NCBI RefSeq assembly: GCF_900110105.1
Contig: NZ_FOCL01000014.1
Coordinates: forward strand, 104,462 to 168,461
Direction: 5' to 3'
Source: Mucilaginibacter gossypiicola
GTDB lineage: Bacteria > Bacteroidota > Bacteroidia > Sphingobacteriales > Sphingobacteriaceae
Length of the DNA stretch: 64,000 nucleotides
Both the position numbers and the translations under genes were made by a program. This document shows positions 52,577 through 62,300 of the stretch, one piece after another. How positions within the stretch are numbered: the first letter of the stretch is position 1; each line of letters starts with the position of its first letter. The notes under the pieces are model-generated. The model saw nothing but the letters and a program-made list of their open reading frames with translations. It was not told the DNA's origin and ran no database searches.

Positions 52577-53887
52577 TCAGACAACCTCTGCTACCACAAA
52601 AGTGCTTCCGCCAACAAACACCAGATCACTATTACCCGCATTTTTTTGAGCTGATAGCAATGCTTCTTTTACGGAAGGGTAGGCTTCGCCTGTTAATCCA
52701 TGGGCCTGGGCCTGGGTTTTCATGGTTTCAGCATCCAGGCCGCGGGGAATATCGGGTTTGCAAAAGTAATATGTGGCCTCTTTCGGAAACATTGGAAGTA
52801 CTTTCCCCGTGTCCTTATCGTTTACCATCCCGATAACCATGTGCAGGTGATTGTATTTAACAGCAGCAATGTTTTTCATTACTTCCTCAATGCCATCAGG
52901 GTTATGCCCGGTATCGCAAATAGTGAGCGGATTTTGACTCAACGTTTCCCAGCGGCCATGCAAGCCTGTGAGCGTTTTGACCTGGGCTAAGGCCGTTTGA
53001 ATATGATCATCAGCAATATCAAACCCTTGTTCACGCAGCTCGTCAACGGCAGATAAAACCGTTTTTATATTTTTAAGCTGATAGGTTCCCGGAAGATCAA
53101 GTGCTAAGTCGTAAGTTTTAAGTCCTGAATCCATACTTTGGATTTGAATTTCCAATAATTCGGTATTACCTTTCGCCTTTCGCCTTTCACCTTTCACCTT
53201 TTCTGTAATCCACTCTTCCGATGCAAACCGAATTTTACTATTGAGCTGCGCAGCTTTATCAATAAAAACGCCGGCTACTTCCTCTTGCCGTTCTCCAATA
53301 ACAACCGGAATGCCCGGTTTTATAATTCCTGCTTTCTCGCCTGCTATAAGTGGCAAAGTATTACCCAGCATATTCATGTGGTCCCAGCCAATATTAGTAA
53401 TTACCGATACGAGTGGGGTGATCACATTAGTTGAATCCAATCTGCCGCCTAAACCTACCTCAATTATGGCTATATCCACTTTCTCTTTTGCAAAAACATC
53501 AAAAGCAAGTGCCACGGTCATTTCAAAAAAGGAGGGAGCAATTTCTTCAAAATCAGCTTTATGATCTTCAACAAAATCAATAACCGTTTGCTCGCTGATC
53601 ATTTGCCCGTTAACACGGATGCGCTCGCGAAAATCTTTGAGATGGGGTGAAGTATAGAGCCCTGTTTTGTAGCCGGCAGTTTGCAAAATGGCCGCCAGCA
53701 TGTGCGATGTTGAACCTTTGCCATTGGTGCCTCCTACATGAACACTTTTAAATTTATGCTGAGGATTGTCCAGCCGCCTGCAAAGCTCAAGTGTATTGGT
53801 AAGGTCTTTTTTAAATGCCGAAGCCCCGTCACGCGTAAACATGGGGAGCTGGGTGTAGAGATATTGGATGGTTTGTTCGTAATTCAT
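52577..53887 (-). CDS. folC: Bifunctional folylpolyglutamate/dihydrofolate synthase
   Basis: A 436-residue Mur-ligase-type enzyme that adds glutamate to dihydropteroate and to folates using ATP. The P-loop GTNGKGSTSHML begins at 53. YTSPHLKDFRERIRVNG, the Mg/ATP-site EVGLGGRLDSTNVI, GWDHMNMLGNTLPLIAGEKAGI and GLHGRWE with CDTGHNPDGIEEVM are clear family marks. Residues near 228-240 (KVKGERRKAKG) are encoded by a 7-bp microsatellite at 53169-53202 and look like an in-frame insertion in a loop. It is the downstream-most gene of a long minus-strand locus. Confidence 0.94.
   Translation of the reverse strand: MNYEQTIQYLYTQLPMFTRDGASAFKKDLTNTLELCRRLDNPQHKFKSVHVGGTNGKGSTSHMLAAILQTAGYKTGLYTSPHLKDFRERIRVNGQMISEQTVIDFVEDHKADFEEIAPSFFEMTVALAFDVFAKEKVDIAIIEVGLGGRLDSTNVITPLVSVITNIGWDHMNMLGNTLPLIAGEKAGIIKPGIPVVIGERQEEVAGVFIDKAAQLNSKIRFASEEWITEKVKGERRKAKGNTELLEIQIQSMDSGLKTYDLALDLPGTYQLKNIKTVLSAVDELREQGFDIADDHIQTALAQVKTLTGLHGRWETLSQNPLTICDTGHNPDGIEEVMKNIAAVKYNHLHMVIGMVNDKDTGKVLPMFPKEATYYFCKPDIPRGLDAETMKTQAQAHGLTGEAYPSVKEALLSAQKNAGNSDLVFVGGSTFVVAEVV
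53169..53202. repeat. 7-bp microsatellite inside folC
   Basis: Four tandem 7-bp units, CCTTTCG twice then CCTTTCA twice, plus a partial fifth unit. On the coding strand they read GGTGAAA twice then GGCGAAA twice. Because 7 is not a multiple of 3, loss or gain of one unit would shift the folC frame. Confidence 0.85.
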
Positions 53888-54118
53888 TTTGCAGTTTGCG
53901 GTCGCCAGTTTGCAGCAGGCAGTTGTTATTGCAAAGCTATTAATTTGGAAATGCTAACTGCAAATTCACTTTGCAGTTGCGGTTTAAAATTTGCATTATT
54001 TGTATGCAATTGGCAAAAATCAATTAAGCATAGCACAATTACTTGAGCTGTTGCTGCAAAAACGCCGTTTTGATTTTTTCATAACAGCTAACTGTAAACT
54101 CAGAACTGCAAGCTGAAT

Positions 54119-54937
54119 TTAATTTACCTTAAATACAAACACAACGGTACCTTGCTGCTGGTCAGGCGCGTTATCAAGTGGGTTTAACTTAGAGTTGCGC
54201 ACAGCATCCTCGCATTTTTGAAGTAATGCATCGTCGGATATAGTAGTTCCGCGGGCACCTGCACGGGCATAAGTTACATTGCCATCTTTATCAACCCTGA
54301 TATCAACCACGATTTTGCCGCTTTGGCGGTTAGCATCAGTTACCGACGGACGGCTTACAAAGTTACGCTGTGCCATATTCAGGCTGCCACCGTTTCCTGA
54401 GCCTGTTCCGTTGTAGTTATTGGTAAGTGTAGTACCTGTGGTTTTGCCCTGATTTCCAGGAGTTTTACCTGTTCCATCGCCTTCGCCGGTACCGGTAGAG
54501 GCTTTGCCTTTGTATAAAGCATTTTGATTTACACTTGGCTTAGCCGGAGGTGTTTTTACCGGCGGATTGGGGGCTACGTTCTGACTTGGCTTTTTGGTAG
54601 GTGCAGCCACTTCAGGCGCATCTTCATTATTTTGTGTAACTACCGTTTTTTCGCTGCTTTCGGGCGTAGGCTTTTCTTCGGTAGGTTTGCTTTCAGTAAC
54701 CTTATCGGGCTTGGTATGATTGGCTTTCTCGGCTACAGAGGGCTCTTCGGTGCTCATGTAATCATCGCCCATGCCTTCATCAACTGTACCGTAGTTAACA
54801 AGGATGCCGCCGGTACCGTTTTCTTCAACCGGCGGGTTTTTAAACACAATAAAATAACATGCCGCTATCAGCACAGCCATAATAATGCCTGTTGCTATAA
54901 ATGCCTTCGGATAGTTATTTTCTTCCCTGTACTCCAT
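54119..54937 (-). CDS. TonB-like energy transducer protein
   Basis: A 272-residue inner membrane protein. ATG 54937 (MEYREENNYPKAF) is used; the TTG six bases upstream is less likely. TM helix at about 11-31 (AFIATGIIMAVLIAACYFIVF). A long Pro/Lys/Glu/Thr-rich periplasmic spacer follows (PTEEKPTPESSEK, PNPPVKTPPAKP), then a Gly/Thr-rich part (GTGEGDGTGKTPGNQG). The last 90 residues resemble a TonB/TolA-type C-terminal domain (KIVVDIRVDKDGNVTYARAG, CEDAVRNSKLNP, GTVVFVFKVN). It lies downstream of exbD and should couple ExbBD proton flow to outer membrane receptors. Confidence 0.88.
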   Translation of the reverse strand: MEYREENNYPKAFIATGIIMAVLIAACYFIVFKNPPVEENGTGGILVNYGTVDEGMGDDYMSTEEPSVAEKANHTKPDKVTESKPTEEKPTPESSEKTVVTQNNEDAPEVAAPTKKPSQNVAPNPPVKTPPAKPSVNQNALYKGKASTGTGEGDGTGKTPGNQGKTTGTTLTNNYNGTGSGNGGSLNMAQRNFVSRPSVTDANRQSGKIVVDIRVDKDGNVTYARAGARGTTISDDALLQKCEDAVRNSKLNPLDNAPDQQQGTVVFVFKVN

Positions 54938-54960
54938 TTTCAAAATTAGTGCAATTTTTA

Positions 54961-55186
54961 ATTAGTTGCGGTTTTTAGTTGCAGTGGCAGTTTTCAATTA
55001 GTAGCAGTGGCAATAGCGAGTGGCAGTTTACGTCAATGGCTATGATATCCTTTGCAACTGCTACTCCAAACTGCAACTGCTACTTTTATCTGTAACTGCT
55101 ACTTTAAAAAAGTGGCAGTTTGTTTAAGCAGTTACAGTATATTACTGCAATAAGCTACTGCAAACGTTAAACTGCAACTGCCACTG
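54961..55186. repeat. Low-complexity AACTGC/GCAGTT-rich spacer
   Basis: The gap between the TonB-like gene and exbD consists largely of short forward and inverted copies of GCAACTGCTACT, TGGCAGTTT and related words (for example at 55052, 55072, 55092 and 55171). The gap on the other side of the TonB-like gene (53888-54118) contains similar GCAGTTGC and CAGTTTGC words. No ORF is credible in either gap. Confidence 0.6.
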
Positions 55187-55588
55187 TTATCCCTTAGGTT
55201 CTGTTGCTAAAACCAGTTTAATATTTAATTTTTGTGCTACGTCCATTACCTGTACTACATCCTGTATAGCTACAGTTTTATCAACATACAAAACGATGGT
55301 AAGTTCTGTAGCCAGGTTTTTATAGCCTGCCAGTGTGGTTTGCAGGGCATCTACCGGAATCTCCTTTTTATCTACGTAGTACTTAAGGTCTTTAGTTACT
55401 GATACCGTAATAGTTTTCTTAGATACCGACTGCCCTGTTGATGATTTTGGCAGCACCAGCTTAATAACGTTAGGATTGGTAACTGTTGAGGCTATAAGAA
55501 AAAACAGCAGCAAAAAGAACATGATATCATTCATTGCCGATGTATGTACCTCTGCCGATGCGCCCCTGTGTCGTTTTCTTAAATTCAT
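55187..55588 (-). CDS. exbD: ExbD/TolR-family biopolymer transport protein
   Basis: A 133-residue protein with a short cytoplasmic basic N-terminus (MNLRKRHRG), one TM helix holding the family Asn/Asp-type start (AMNDIMFFLLLFFLIASTV), and a periplasmic domain ending in a beta-alpha-beta fold (TIVLYVDKTVAIQDVVQVMD). The Asp that carries protons in ExbD is expected in the TM region, and D in NDIMFF is the candidate. The start overlaps the exbB stop by 4 bp (55585-55588), so the two are translationally coupled. Confidence 0.92.
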   Translation of the reverse strand: MNLRKRHRGASAEVHTSAMNDIMFFLLLFFLIASTVTNPNVIKLVLPKSSTGQSVSKKTITVSVTKDLKYYVDKKEIPVDALQTTLAGYKNLATELTIVLYVDKTVAIQDVVQVMDVAQKLNIKLVLATEPKG

Positions 55589-56298
55589 TTGCTCGGCTCC
55601 TCTAACAGGTCAATAAATTCAATGGCATCGGTTTCCAGTTTCAGGATCACCTTATCAACCATCATATTTAAAACGTGGTAGCATACATAAGCTACGATAC
55701 CTACAAACAAGCCCGCGGCTGAAGTAACCATCTTTACGTATAAACCGCCCGAAATTACACCCATGCTGATGTTATCAGTTTTTGAGATGTCATAAAAGAT
55801 CTTGATTACACCGGCAATAGTACCAAGGAATCCAAACATCGGGGCGATACCTGCTACGATGCCTAATATACCGATGTTTTTTTCCAGTTTGGATACTTCC
55901 AGCTTACCAACGTTTTCGATAGCACCTTCAATATCTTTTATAGGGCGACCAATGCGCAATAAACCTTTCTGCAACATACGGCCAAGCGGCGTGTTGTTAT
56001 TACGGCAAATAGCAATAGCCGATTCAAGGTTGCCCGAGTGGATACTTGAACGTACCTGTACCATCAGGTTTGATTCATCGCGCGATGCTTTGCGGATAGT
56101 AAAGTAACGCTCAAAAAATATTACCAGCCCCAGTACAGCTAAAATACCTATCGGGATCATTACCCAACCACCTTTAATAAGCAGGTCGCCAAAGCGAAGC
56201 TCTTCTGCTGGTGCGGCGGCTGTTGTTACTGCGTGATTTGCGGTGTCTGCCAGGTGTTTGGCGGTATCGGTAAGTTGCTGTATTAATAATAAAGTCAT
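55585..56298 (-). CDS. exbB: ExbB/TolQ-family proton channel protein
   Basis: A 237-residue MotA/TolQ/ExbB protein with three TM segments: about 34-54 (GWVMIPIGILAVLGLVIFFERYF), about 140-165 (NIGILGIVAGIAPMFGFLGTIAGVIKIF) and about 185-210 (ISGGLYVKMVTSAAGLFVGIVAYVCY). The conserved APMFGFLGTIAGVI stretch and the Thr/Ser in the third TM are family signatures. It forms the pentameric channel with ExbD. It overlaps both neighbours by 4 bp, so exbD and the SPOR gene are in the same operon. Confidence 0.93.
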   Translation of the reverse strand: MTLLLIQQLTDTAKHLADTANHAVTTAAAPAEELRFGDLLIKGGWVMIPIGILAVLGLVIFFERYFTIRKASRDESNLMVQVRSSIHSGNLESAIAICRNNNTPLGRMLQKGLLRIGRPIKDIEGAIENVGKLEVSKLEKNIGILGIVAGIAPMFGFLGTIAGVIKIFYDISKTDNISMGVISGGLYVKMVTSAAGLFVGIVAYVCYHVLNMMVDKVILKLETDAIEFIDLLEEPSK

Positions 56299-57368
56299 TT
56301 CGTAGAATCAGTAATTTGTTTTGAGTATGTATCTTTAGTTATTTTTCCTTGTGATATAAGTTTTTTTCTCATGGTTTCAGCTTCATCTGATGAAGCAAAC
56401 CCACCGATAATGATTTTGATACGCGGACCGGTTCCAGGGCCTTTCAGTATGCGGGCATCAATGCCTTTTCTTTTATAATCGTTAACAGCCTCTTCGCTTT
56501 TGGTTTCAGTTTTAAACGAACCTAAGAAAATGGCGTATTCGGTTTTTACAACGGTGTCGGCCTTAGCCGTTGATTTATTTAACGCAGCAACCGGTTGCGA
56601 AATTGCCTTAGTGGTATCTGCCGTAACCGGCACAGAGTCTTTTTTGACGCTGTCGGGTTTTACAATAGGGGTGGCCTTTGGTTGTTGTTCAACCTTTGGC
56701 TGCTCTGTTGTATCGCTATCATTTAGATGTAATAATGCAGGGTTATATTTATAAACACCAAATACTGCAGCCGCAAGTGCAACTATTACCAGTGCAATAA
56801 TAATCCAGATGTTTACACCACGTTTTGATTCCGGTTCGTCGGCAACATACTCCTGCTCGCCGTTAACCGGAATTGTGGTAATTGGCGGAGGCGTATAAGT
56901 TTGCTGTAAAGGTATAGCCGTTGGCAAAGGCGGCGGCGGCGGAGGTGGCGGTACATAGTTCACCTTGTTAAGTGTAACCGGTGTAAGGCCAAAAAACAAA
57001 GGATCAGCCCCTTGTGATTGCTCCTGTGCCCTGAAAGCAATTTTGCCTTCCTGCATATAAAACCAGCCTAACTGGGCAAAAGACACTTCATGCAGTGCCA
57101 GTTCCTGCTTTAGGCTGTTGATGTATTTTTCGGTGAAATATTTGGATGATGCCAGCGAGATCTTTTTCTTTTCGGCAATATACTGTGTTAAGATCTCGTC
57201 GTTCTTTTGCTGTAAATCAAAATGTAACTTATGTGCGGGCGGATAAAATGTGGCCTGTGCATCATCATAATAGCCATTTACGCGCAGGCGCGAAAAGCAG
57301 CCTAAACCGGGTACACTTACTTCAGTGTACCGGCCAAGTAGTTCGCTTAAATAATTGGCTATATCCAT
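56295..57368 (-). CDS. HU-CCDC81-like and SPOR-domain membrane protein
   Basis: A 357-residue protein. Residues 1-130 match the bacterial CCDC81-like HU domains (YLSELLGRYTEVSVPGLGCF, LASSKYFTEKYINSLKQELA, LGWFYMQEGKIAFRA). A Pro-rich linker (PPPPPPPPLPT) leads to one TM helix at about 182-205 (IWIIIALVIVALAAAVFGVY). A Lys/Gln-rich linker follows, then a C-terminal SPOR domain (AIFLGSFKTETKSEEAVNDY, RIKIIIGGFASSDEAETMRK) that binds denuded peptidoglycan. The HU-like part is cytoplasmic and may bind DNA or protein. It is coupled to exbB by a 4-bp overlap. Confidence 0.87.
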   Translation of the reverse strand: MDIANYLSELLGRYTEVSVPGLGCFSRLRVNGYYDDAQATFYPPAHKLHFDLQQKNDEILTQYIAEKKKISLASSKYFTEKYINSLKQELALHEVSFAQLGWFYMQEGKIAFRAQEQSQGADPLFFGLTPVTLNKVNYVPPPPPPPPLPTAIPLQQTYTPPPITTIPVNGEQEYVADEPESKRGVNIWIIIALVIVALAAAVFGVYKYNPALLHLNDSDTTEQPKVEQQPKATPIVKPDSVKKDSVPVTADTTKAISQPVAALNKSTAKADTVVKTEYAIFLGSFKTETKSEEAVNDYKRKGIDARILKGPGTGPRIKIIIGGFASSDEAETMRKKLISQGKITKDTYSKQITDSTK

Positions 57369-57407
57369 CCGGTAAAAATACAGTTAATTTTAAAACATCA
57401 AACAGGC

Positions 57408-59282
57408 TTAAAACGCGTATCCTACGCCACCAAATATATTAAATCCATAGTTAGGGTAGTACAACCAGTTTTGGTACGAGCTGCTTAAAATATTATTAGC
57501 CTGCGCAAATACCGAAAACTTCCTATTGATCTTGTATTCCACGCTGCCACTCAAATCGCCAAAGCCATTAATTGGCTGCTTAACCTGGTTGTAAACCGGA
57601 GTAGTGCTTGCTGAGGTTGATGGCACCAATAACATTAACCTGTCGTTAGTTGCACCGCGGATAAGTAATGAACCGGTAACAGTCAATTTACTGTCGATAT
57701 GTATTGAAGTACCCGCAGTTAATAAAAACTTAGGCAGGTTCCATGGTTCTTTTTCTGAGGCCATCTGGTAATCTTTTATTTCAACACGGCCAAAAATGTT
57801 AAAGTTGTCTGTTGCCTTGAAATCCAACTCGCCATTAAAGCCATTTACGCGCGCTTTGCCATCATCATAAATAACGGTGAATTTGTTGCCTTCTGCATTG
57901 AAGTTACTCACCATCAAAGGCATATTTTTAATGCTGTTACGGTATACCGAAGCTTTGAAGCTTAAACCGGGAGCAAGGGTGCCTTTTAAACCGGCGGCAA
58001 TATCCAACTGGTCAACGGAGTTTTTAATATTGAGGTTTTGACCAAGGAATGGGTTGATCATCGCAAAATCGTGCAGTGATGAGCGGTTTACATCGCCTTT
58101 GGCTTCCACAAACAAACGTACATATTTAGGCACTACCTGTACCTCAAGTTTTGCTGCCGGGAAAATGTAAAACTTCCCAAAATCGCCAAACTCTTTAACA
58201 ATGTTAACCCCTGCATCTATCTTATAATTAGTACCCTGAAATTTGATGTAAGGGTTAATCCTCGCGATGTTATTGCCAAGGCTGTAAAGGCTATCTTTCT
58301 GAGTGGCCAGATCTAACGAAGCGCTTAAACCTGCATAAAATTGTTTAACGGTCTGGTTTAAAAAACCCGAGATAACCACATTGTTTTCACGTGCATGGTA
58401 AGCGTTGCTAAAAGCGTAGCCTTTTAATTTTACTGCATAGGTAAAATCGTTTTCAACATCTTTATAGTTTTTAGCTAATTCCACCTCGCCGCTTATGGTG
58501 TTAAAGTGTTGTTTGGTTGGTACAAAAGAGTTGTCTGGCGCGTCTCCGTTATAACCATAAAAGTAAGTTCCTAAACGGTTATAGTTGATGCGGCCTGATA
58601 TATTGTTATCACCAATGATACTTTTGCCAAAAACGCCAACATCGTCGCGGCTTTGGGTTTGCTTTTGCAGCGAACCTGACTGTGACAGGTGTTTGATGAA
58701 GCCGCCAAATTGTAATGCTTCATCACGACCATTGGCAAAATAGCCTTCGCCATAAATGGTTTTCAGGTTACCAAAACCAACTTTAGCATAGTTGTTGGTT
58801 AAAACAGAATCCTGCTCGGCAGGTCTTTTCATGGGGTCAAGCTGCCTGATCTCGGAGTTTTGCTCCTGGCGTTTATCAAGCGGTGCGTAGGTTAGTGGCG
58901 CTTTAAATGACACTTTATCTTCCAGGTCAGGATTGCGGCGAATCTTTACAGCATCGGCCAGTACCGGTTTGTAGGCTGTAGTTACCACAATCTCTTCCGA
59001 TAAACTACCACCGTTGGCAGATGCATTAGGGTTATTGCCGCCACCTTTTTTAGTGGTATCTGCCACAGTTTTTGCAGCCGCATCACCTAAACTTTTGCTG
59101 TCAGCAGCTTTTTTGGTTACCGGTTTAGGTGCGGCTTTTTTAGGCGCTGGCTTGGCAGCCGGTTTTTTAGTTGCAGTTTTTACAGTTGCTTTCTTCGCGG
59201 GTTTCTTTGTTTGTGCCTGGGCAGGAACAAAGTATAATGCTATTATTAAGGTAAGCAGCGTATATGTGTATCTTGAGTTCAT
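57408..59282 (-). CDS. Outer membrane beta-barrel protein, TonB-dependent-receptor-like
   Basis: A 624-residue outer membrane protein with a signal peptide (LYFVPAQAQ, near 24). A Lys/Ala/Pro-rich segment at about 25-75 (KKPAKKATVKTATKKPAAKP) resembles histone-H1-like tails. Next is a short plug-like part with EEIVVTTAYKPVLADAVKIRR. The remaining 480 residues are alternating beta-strands (YFANGRDEALQFGGFIKHLS, FSVFAQANNILSSSYQNWLY) ending in aromatic FGGVGYAF. It has no full plug or TonB box that I can see, so transport is uncertain. It lies 39 bp before the SPOR gene in the same run. Confidence 0.82.
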   Translation of the reverse strand: MNSRYTYTLLTLIIALYFVPAQAQTKKPAKKATVKTATKKPAAKPAPKKAAPKPVTKKAADSKSLGDAAAKTVADTTKKGGGNNPNASANGGSLSEEIVVTTAYKPVLADAVKIRRNPDLEDKVSFKAPLTYAPLDKRQEQNSEIRQLDPMKRPAEQDSVLTNNYAKVGFGNLKTIYGEGYFANGRDEALQFGGFIKHLSQSGSLQKQTQSRDDVGVFGKSIIGDNNISGRINYNRLGTYFYGYNGDAPDNSFVPTKQHFNTISGEVELAKNYKDVENDFTYAVKLKGYAFSNAYHARENNVVISGFLNQTVKQFYAGLSASLDLATQKDSLYSLGNNIARINPYIKFQGTNYKIDAGVNIVKEFGDFGKFYIFPAAKLEVQVVPKYVRLFVEAKGDVNRSSLHDFAMINPFLGQNLNIKNSVDQLDIAAGLKGTLAPGLSFKASVYRNSIKNMPLMVSNFNAEGNKFTVIYDDGKARVNGFNGELDFKATDNFNIFGRVEIKDYQMASEKEPWNLPKFLLTAGTSIHIDSKLTVTGSLLIRGATNDRLMLLVPSTSASTTPVYNQVKQPINGFGDLSGSVEYKINRKFSVFAQANNILSSSYQNWLYYPNYGFNIFGGVGYAF

Positions 59283-59311
59283 TGCTTGTCTTTTTTTTAT
59301 ATTACTCTTTG

Positions 59312-62300
59312 TTACTGTTTGTTAGTTGTATCTGGCTGGGCAGTCTCTTTAGTACTTGCAGCAGGAGCTTTGGTTTTGCGGCCGCTCAGTTTATCCAGCT
59401 TTTCTTTAGCAGTAGGTAATATGTCGTCATCGGCTTTATAGTTATCAATGATACTTTGCAGGGTTGCCTTAGCCTGGAAGCTGTCTTTTAAACCCACGTA
59501 GGTGTCTGATAACAAAATATAAGTTTTGGCAACCCAGTAATCATAGTTTGGCATTTCTTTAGCCAAATCAAAACACATTTTTTGTGCAGTTTTGTAGCGG
59601 CCTTTTTCGTACTCAATAAAGGCAAGGTTGTAACGGGCTTCGGCAGCTGCAACGGTTTTAGTGTTAGTTGCAGTGTAGGTAAATTGCTTAATAGCAATAG
59701 CGGTGTCGCCGGTTGCCAGGTAAGCTTTACCTTCGTAAAGACCGGTTTTGAATTTATCCTCCTGCGATGTTTTATCGTTGGTTTTAACCAGCTCTGCGTA
59801 CTTGATAGCATCGTCGGTCATTAACATTTCCGAGTAGCAGTACATCAGGTTGGTAATAGCGAAGGTGTAATCGGCCTTGTATTCGGCATTAGTTTCCAAA
59901 CGTTTCAGGAACACTACAGCTTCGTTATATTTCTTTTGCTGCATGTACAGTTTGGCCATACTGATCAGTGCTTTTTCACTGTAGGCACTTGTCCAGTCGT
60001 TCAGGATCACGTTATAATCAACTACGGCCTCATCTGTACGGCCTAAGGCTGCTAAACCTTGTGCACGAATAAAGCGGGCCTGTTTTTCATAGATCTGTTT
60101 ACCCGGGAATTTATCAAAATAAGCGTTTACAGCGCTTACAGTACCTTGCCAATCTCCTTTAAGGTAAAGGTTGTTAGCCGCGGTGATCATGATACTTTCC
60201 TGATCGGAGGTGGTATAATTACCGATAGGGGTGGTACCTGCATAGTTGATAAATGTTTGGGCATCGCCTTTATCAGTATATATCTTTTCGATCTGTTTCA
60301 AAGATTGTTTGGCCTCATCTGTTGAGGAGTAATCCTGTACTACCTTTTTGAATGATTCAATAGCAAGGTCATCGTTGCCGGCGTTATAATCAATTAAACC
60401 GATGGTAACCAACGCACGTGGTACGTAGCTGCTGTTCGGATATTTCTGGATCATAGCCTGCAAATCGGTTTTAGCCTTTTCTCCGTCTGTTTTCAGGAAG
60501 TAGGTATATGCTATCTCAAATGATGCGTCATCGGCATAATCAGAGTTAGGGAACTTGTTCAGCACATCATTCAAAGTGCTGATCTTGGTGTCTAACGATC
60601 CCTGTAAACCCTGGATCATACCACGCTGAAACAAGGCATAATCTTCGCCCTGGTTGTGCATGGCTATGATACGATTGTAATAGGTCATCGCATTGCCATA
60701 GCTTTTCATCACAAAATAGCTATCGGCCAGGCGGGTGATGGCATCGTTTTGGGTATTGGCGTCTTTTACATCGCCCTGTAAAAACTTCTCAAAGTAAGTG
60801 GCTGCTTTTTTATACTGCTCGTCGCCAAAGGCTGCATAAGCTAAAGCGTAGTTGGCATAATTGGCTACATCGGTTTCCTTAGCCTCAGGCATGCTCAGGA
60901 ATTTTTCGAAATTCTCTACAGATTCGCCGTATTTACGCACCTCAAACATGGCTTCGGCCATCCAGTAAGTGGTTAAAGCTTCAGTTTTACTATCAACCGG
61001 ATCTTTTAACGAACGCAGGAAAATACCAATGGCATTCTCAAAAGCGCGCTCATTGTAAAATTCCAAACCGCGATAGTAAGTGACTTTTTGATAAGCTAAA
61101 CGTGCACTCTGGCTTTTATTAGGGATTGGTTCCAGGATTTCAACAGCTTCTTTATAGCTGCGCGAGTTCAACAGCTCTTCGCCTAATAATACCTTAACTT
61201 CATCAATACGTTTTGAACGTGGGTAGGTAGCCAGGTATAATCTTGTGGCGCCTAAAGCCTGCAGGTTAAAGTCAAGCTCGTATGATAGTTTGGCGTACTC
61301 ATAAAGGGCGTCTTCCTGTAACTGCTTATCGTAATCTAATTTTGATGCATTAAGGAAAGCGTTACGGGCACTCTGTTTATTGTTCATCTTCAGGAAAACG
61401 TCGCCCAAAGTATAGTTACCGCTTTGGCTGTAAACGTCATGCTGTTCAACCAATTTTTCCAGTTCGCTGGCGGCTTTGGCGTAGTTGCCCACTTTATAAT
61501 AGGTATAACCCATCTGGTAGCTGTCCTGCGTGTTTTGGGTACGGCCCTGGTCGCGGTCTTCAAAACGGCCATAGTACTTAACCGCGTTATCATAATCGGC
61601 TTTGGCAAAGTATGACGCAGCTATGATGCGCAGCATTTCGGTTTCGTTTTGCTGATGGGTGCGGTTTACAATAGGTACAGCATAGTTAATTACATCATCA
61701 TAACGCTTATCTAAAAAGTAAACAGCCGAGATGTAATAAGGATAGCTGTTTTCGTATTTTTTAGAGTTTTTAAGCTTTTCAAAGTTTACCAGGGCAAGGT
61801 GATAGTCCTTGTTTAAGTAAGCGATGTAGGCAAAATAGTAAGTAGCATCTTCGGTAAACTCAGTGCGTTTATTTTTTACTTCGCCAAAAAGCAGCTGGGC
61901 GTTTTTATAATCCTTTAACTCAAAGTAGGCATAACCTTTACGGAATTTATATTCGGTATTGTCATGGCCGTTAAGCTCGCCTGCTTCAACTTTATTAAAC
62001 CAGCGGATGGCATCTTCATATTTACCTTGTTTAAAATATGATTTACCTATCTGGAAAAAAGCCTGTTTGGTGAGTGGGTTTTCCGGATGTTCTTTTATAA
62101 AACGAAGAAACATGCTTTCAGCATCATCGTTCCCTAAATTAAGGGCGCAATAGGCTTCGTAATACTGGCAGTTTTCTTTAGTGAGCGAAAGCTCGGTTTC
62201 AAACTGCGGCTGGGTACTGGTTTTAATTTTGAAAGCTTCAACCAAACGGAACTGTTCGGCAGCCGAAGAAAATTTCCCTTTGTCCATCAAGTCCAAAGCC

